Of a DNA stretch of 5,721 bases, positions 5,012 through 5,721 are shown piece by piece. The DNA comes from Meridianimarinicoccus sp044221805 (GTDB lineage: Bacteria > Pseudomonadota > Alphaproteobacteria > Rhodobacterales > Rhodobacteraceae). The stretch spans positions 1 to 5,721 of the forward strand of contig JBGAOK010000147.1 in assembly GCA_044221805.1 (NCBI GenBank), read 5' to 3'. A program made the position numbers and the translations under genes. The notes beneath the pieces are model-generated. The model searched no databases. It worked only from the letters and a program-made list of their open reading frames with translations, and had not been told where the DNA came from. The stretch's first letter is position 1, and every line of letters starts with the position of its first letter.

Positions 5012-5697
5012 AGCTGACCGACCTGCGCGAGCGCGGTCTGGTCCGGCTGATCTCGCACACCCACCACAAGCCCCCGGTCCTGCGCGCGCTGGTGGATGAC
5101 GAGGCCGAGGCGGCAATCCTTGCCGGGCTGGAAGGCGAAACCAGCGCGCGGCTGGTGGCCGAGCGCGAGGGCGGCCCGGCGCTGGACCGGCGCGAACTGG
5201 CGTTCCGGCGCCATCGGGCGGATCTCGACCGCTATGGCCATACCCATGTGAACGCGGCCTTCGCCTATACCCGCCCCGAGGGGAACCGCTTCAACGCCGG
5301 CGACCGCGGCGCCTGGTATTGCGCCTTCGACGACCTGACCGCCTGCCACGAGGTGGGCTTTCACCGGACACGGGAGTTGCGCAACGTCGGGCGGTTCCAC
5401 GATTCGGCGGTCTATGTGGCGCTGCTGGCCGATTTCATCGGCGAGTTTCCCGACCTTCGGGGGGTGGAGACCCCGGCGCTCGACCCGGATCCGGCGGTCG
5501 GTTACCCGGCCGGTCAGGCGCTGGCGCGCGACCTGCGCGCGGCGGGCCATGGCGGACTGCTCTATCCCTCGGCCCGATGCCCGGGCGGCACCTGCTTTGT
5601 GGCCTTCGTGCCGCAGATCGTCCAGAACGTCAGGCCGGGCACGAAGTGGACGCTGACCTGGCGGGGCGGATCGGACTTCGAGATCGCCGCGGCGTGA
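5008..5697 (+). CDS. RES domain toxin (NAD+-consuming enzyme family)
   Basis: A 229-residue RES-domain protein, the toxin partner of the Xre-type antitoxin. Characterised RES toxins consume NAD+: MbcT of Mycobacterium tuberculosis is an NAD+ phosphorylase, others degrade NAD+, and ParT of Sphingobium ADP-ribosylates phosphoribosyl pyrophosphate synthetase. The RES core runs from about 82 to 205. The naming residues appear in order: Arg94 in GNRFN, Glu115 in ACHEVGFH and Ser188 in LLYPSAR, with Tyr104 in GAWYCAF a further likely active-site residue. The site therefore looks intact. About 80 residues precede the core, rich in charged residues (VDDEAEAAILAGLEGET), longer than in compact RES toxins; their role is unknown. 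The start is GTG at 5008, overlapping the antitoxin stop in GTGA, with a G-rich stretch upstream as ribosome site. Which reaction this member performs cannot be read from sequence. Confidence 0.93.
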   Translation: MKLTDLRERGLVRLISHTHHKPPVLRALVDDEAEAAILAGLEGETSARLVAEREGGPALDRRELAFRRHRADLDRYGHTHVNAAFAYTRPEGNRFNAGDRGAWYCAFDDLTACHEVGFHRTRELRNVGRFHDSAVYVALLADFIGEFPDLRGVETPALDPDPAVGYPAGQALARDLRAAGHGGLLYPSARCPGGTCFVAFVPQIVQNVRPGTKWTLTWRGGSDFEIAAA

Positions 5698-5721
5698 CCG
5701 TCGGGGGCGGAACCGGTTACC

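Noticed and set aside
3992..5116. A 374-codon open frame on the minus strand opposite the GlsB-type and antitoxin genes.
   Set aside because: Same situation: antisense to two family-assigned genes, with no recognisable protein features.

Overview
The window looks like a piece of a high-GC alphaproteobacterial chromosome, most likely from the Rhodobacteraceae. This is judged from very strong G/C bias at third codon positions, from GTG starts behind good Shine-Dalgarno sites, and from the style of the proteins (an adenine deaminase, a SPFCRK-type glutathione S-transferase, a GlsB/YeaQ-type membrane protein and an Xre/RES pair). The organism call is an inference; there is no rRNA or other marker gene here.

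Layout. (1) Positions 1-212 hold the 3' end of a DUF305 gene that starts outside the window. (2) A 106-base gap follows, containing a long inverted repeat with two possible inner hairpins, and then the adenine deaminase gene ade (319-2013, +). (3) A gap of about 290 bases has no convincing gene but several small inverted repeats, including a 15-bp palindrome. It leads to a six-helix membrane protein resembling the eukaryotic AIG1/FAR-17a family (2303-2977, +). (4) A glutathione S-transferase gene (2956-3621, -) converges on it, and the two coding ends overlap by 22 bases. (5) Upstream of the transferase on the same strand lie a perfect 8-bp hairpin (3664-3685) and a previously uncalled 31-codon reading frame (3836-3931, -). 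That frame has coding-like codon statistics, a ribosome site, a TTGACA promoter and a GntR-type palindrome at the predicted transcription start. (6) After about 330 bases without a gene called with confidence comes a small GlsB/YeaQ-type membrane protein (4265-4510, +, GTG start). (7) The window ends with a two-gene Xre-RES toxin-antitoxin operon (4598-5697, +). It has its own promoter, a perfect 12-bp palindrome over the -35 box and a 4-base overlap between the genes.

How the genes fit together. There is no single pathway. Ade feeds purine salvage and catabolism (adenine to hypoxanthine plus ammonia). The transferase, the GlsB-type protein and the TA pair are stress-associated in a broad sense, which is an inference from families. 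The TA operon is the one clear functional unit: the Xre-like antitoxin should neutralise the RES NAD+-consuming enzyme and repress the shared promoter. The most novel-looking element is the small reading frame with its own regulated promoter upstream of the transferase; I do not recognise its product.
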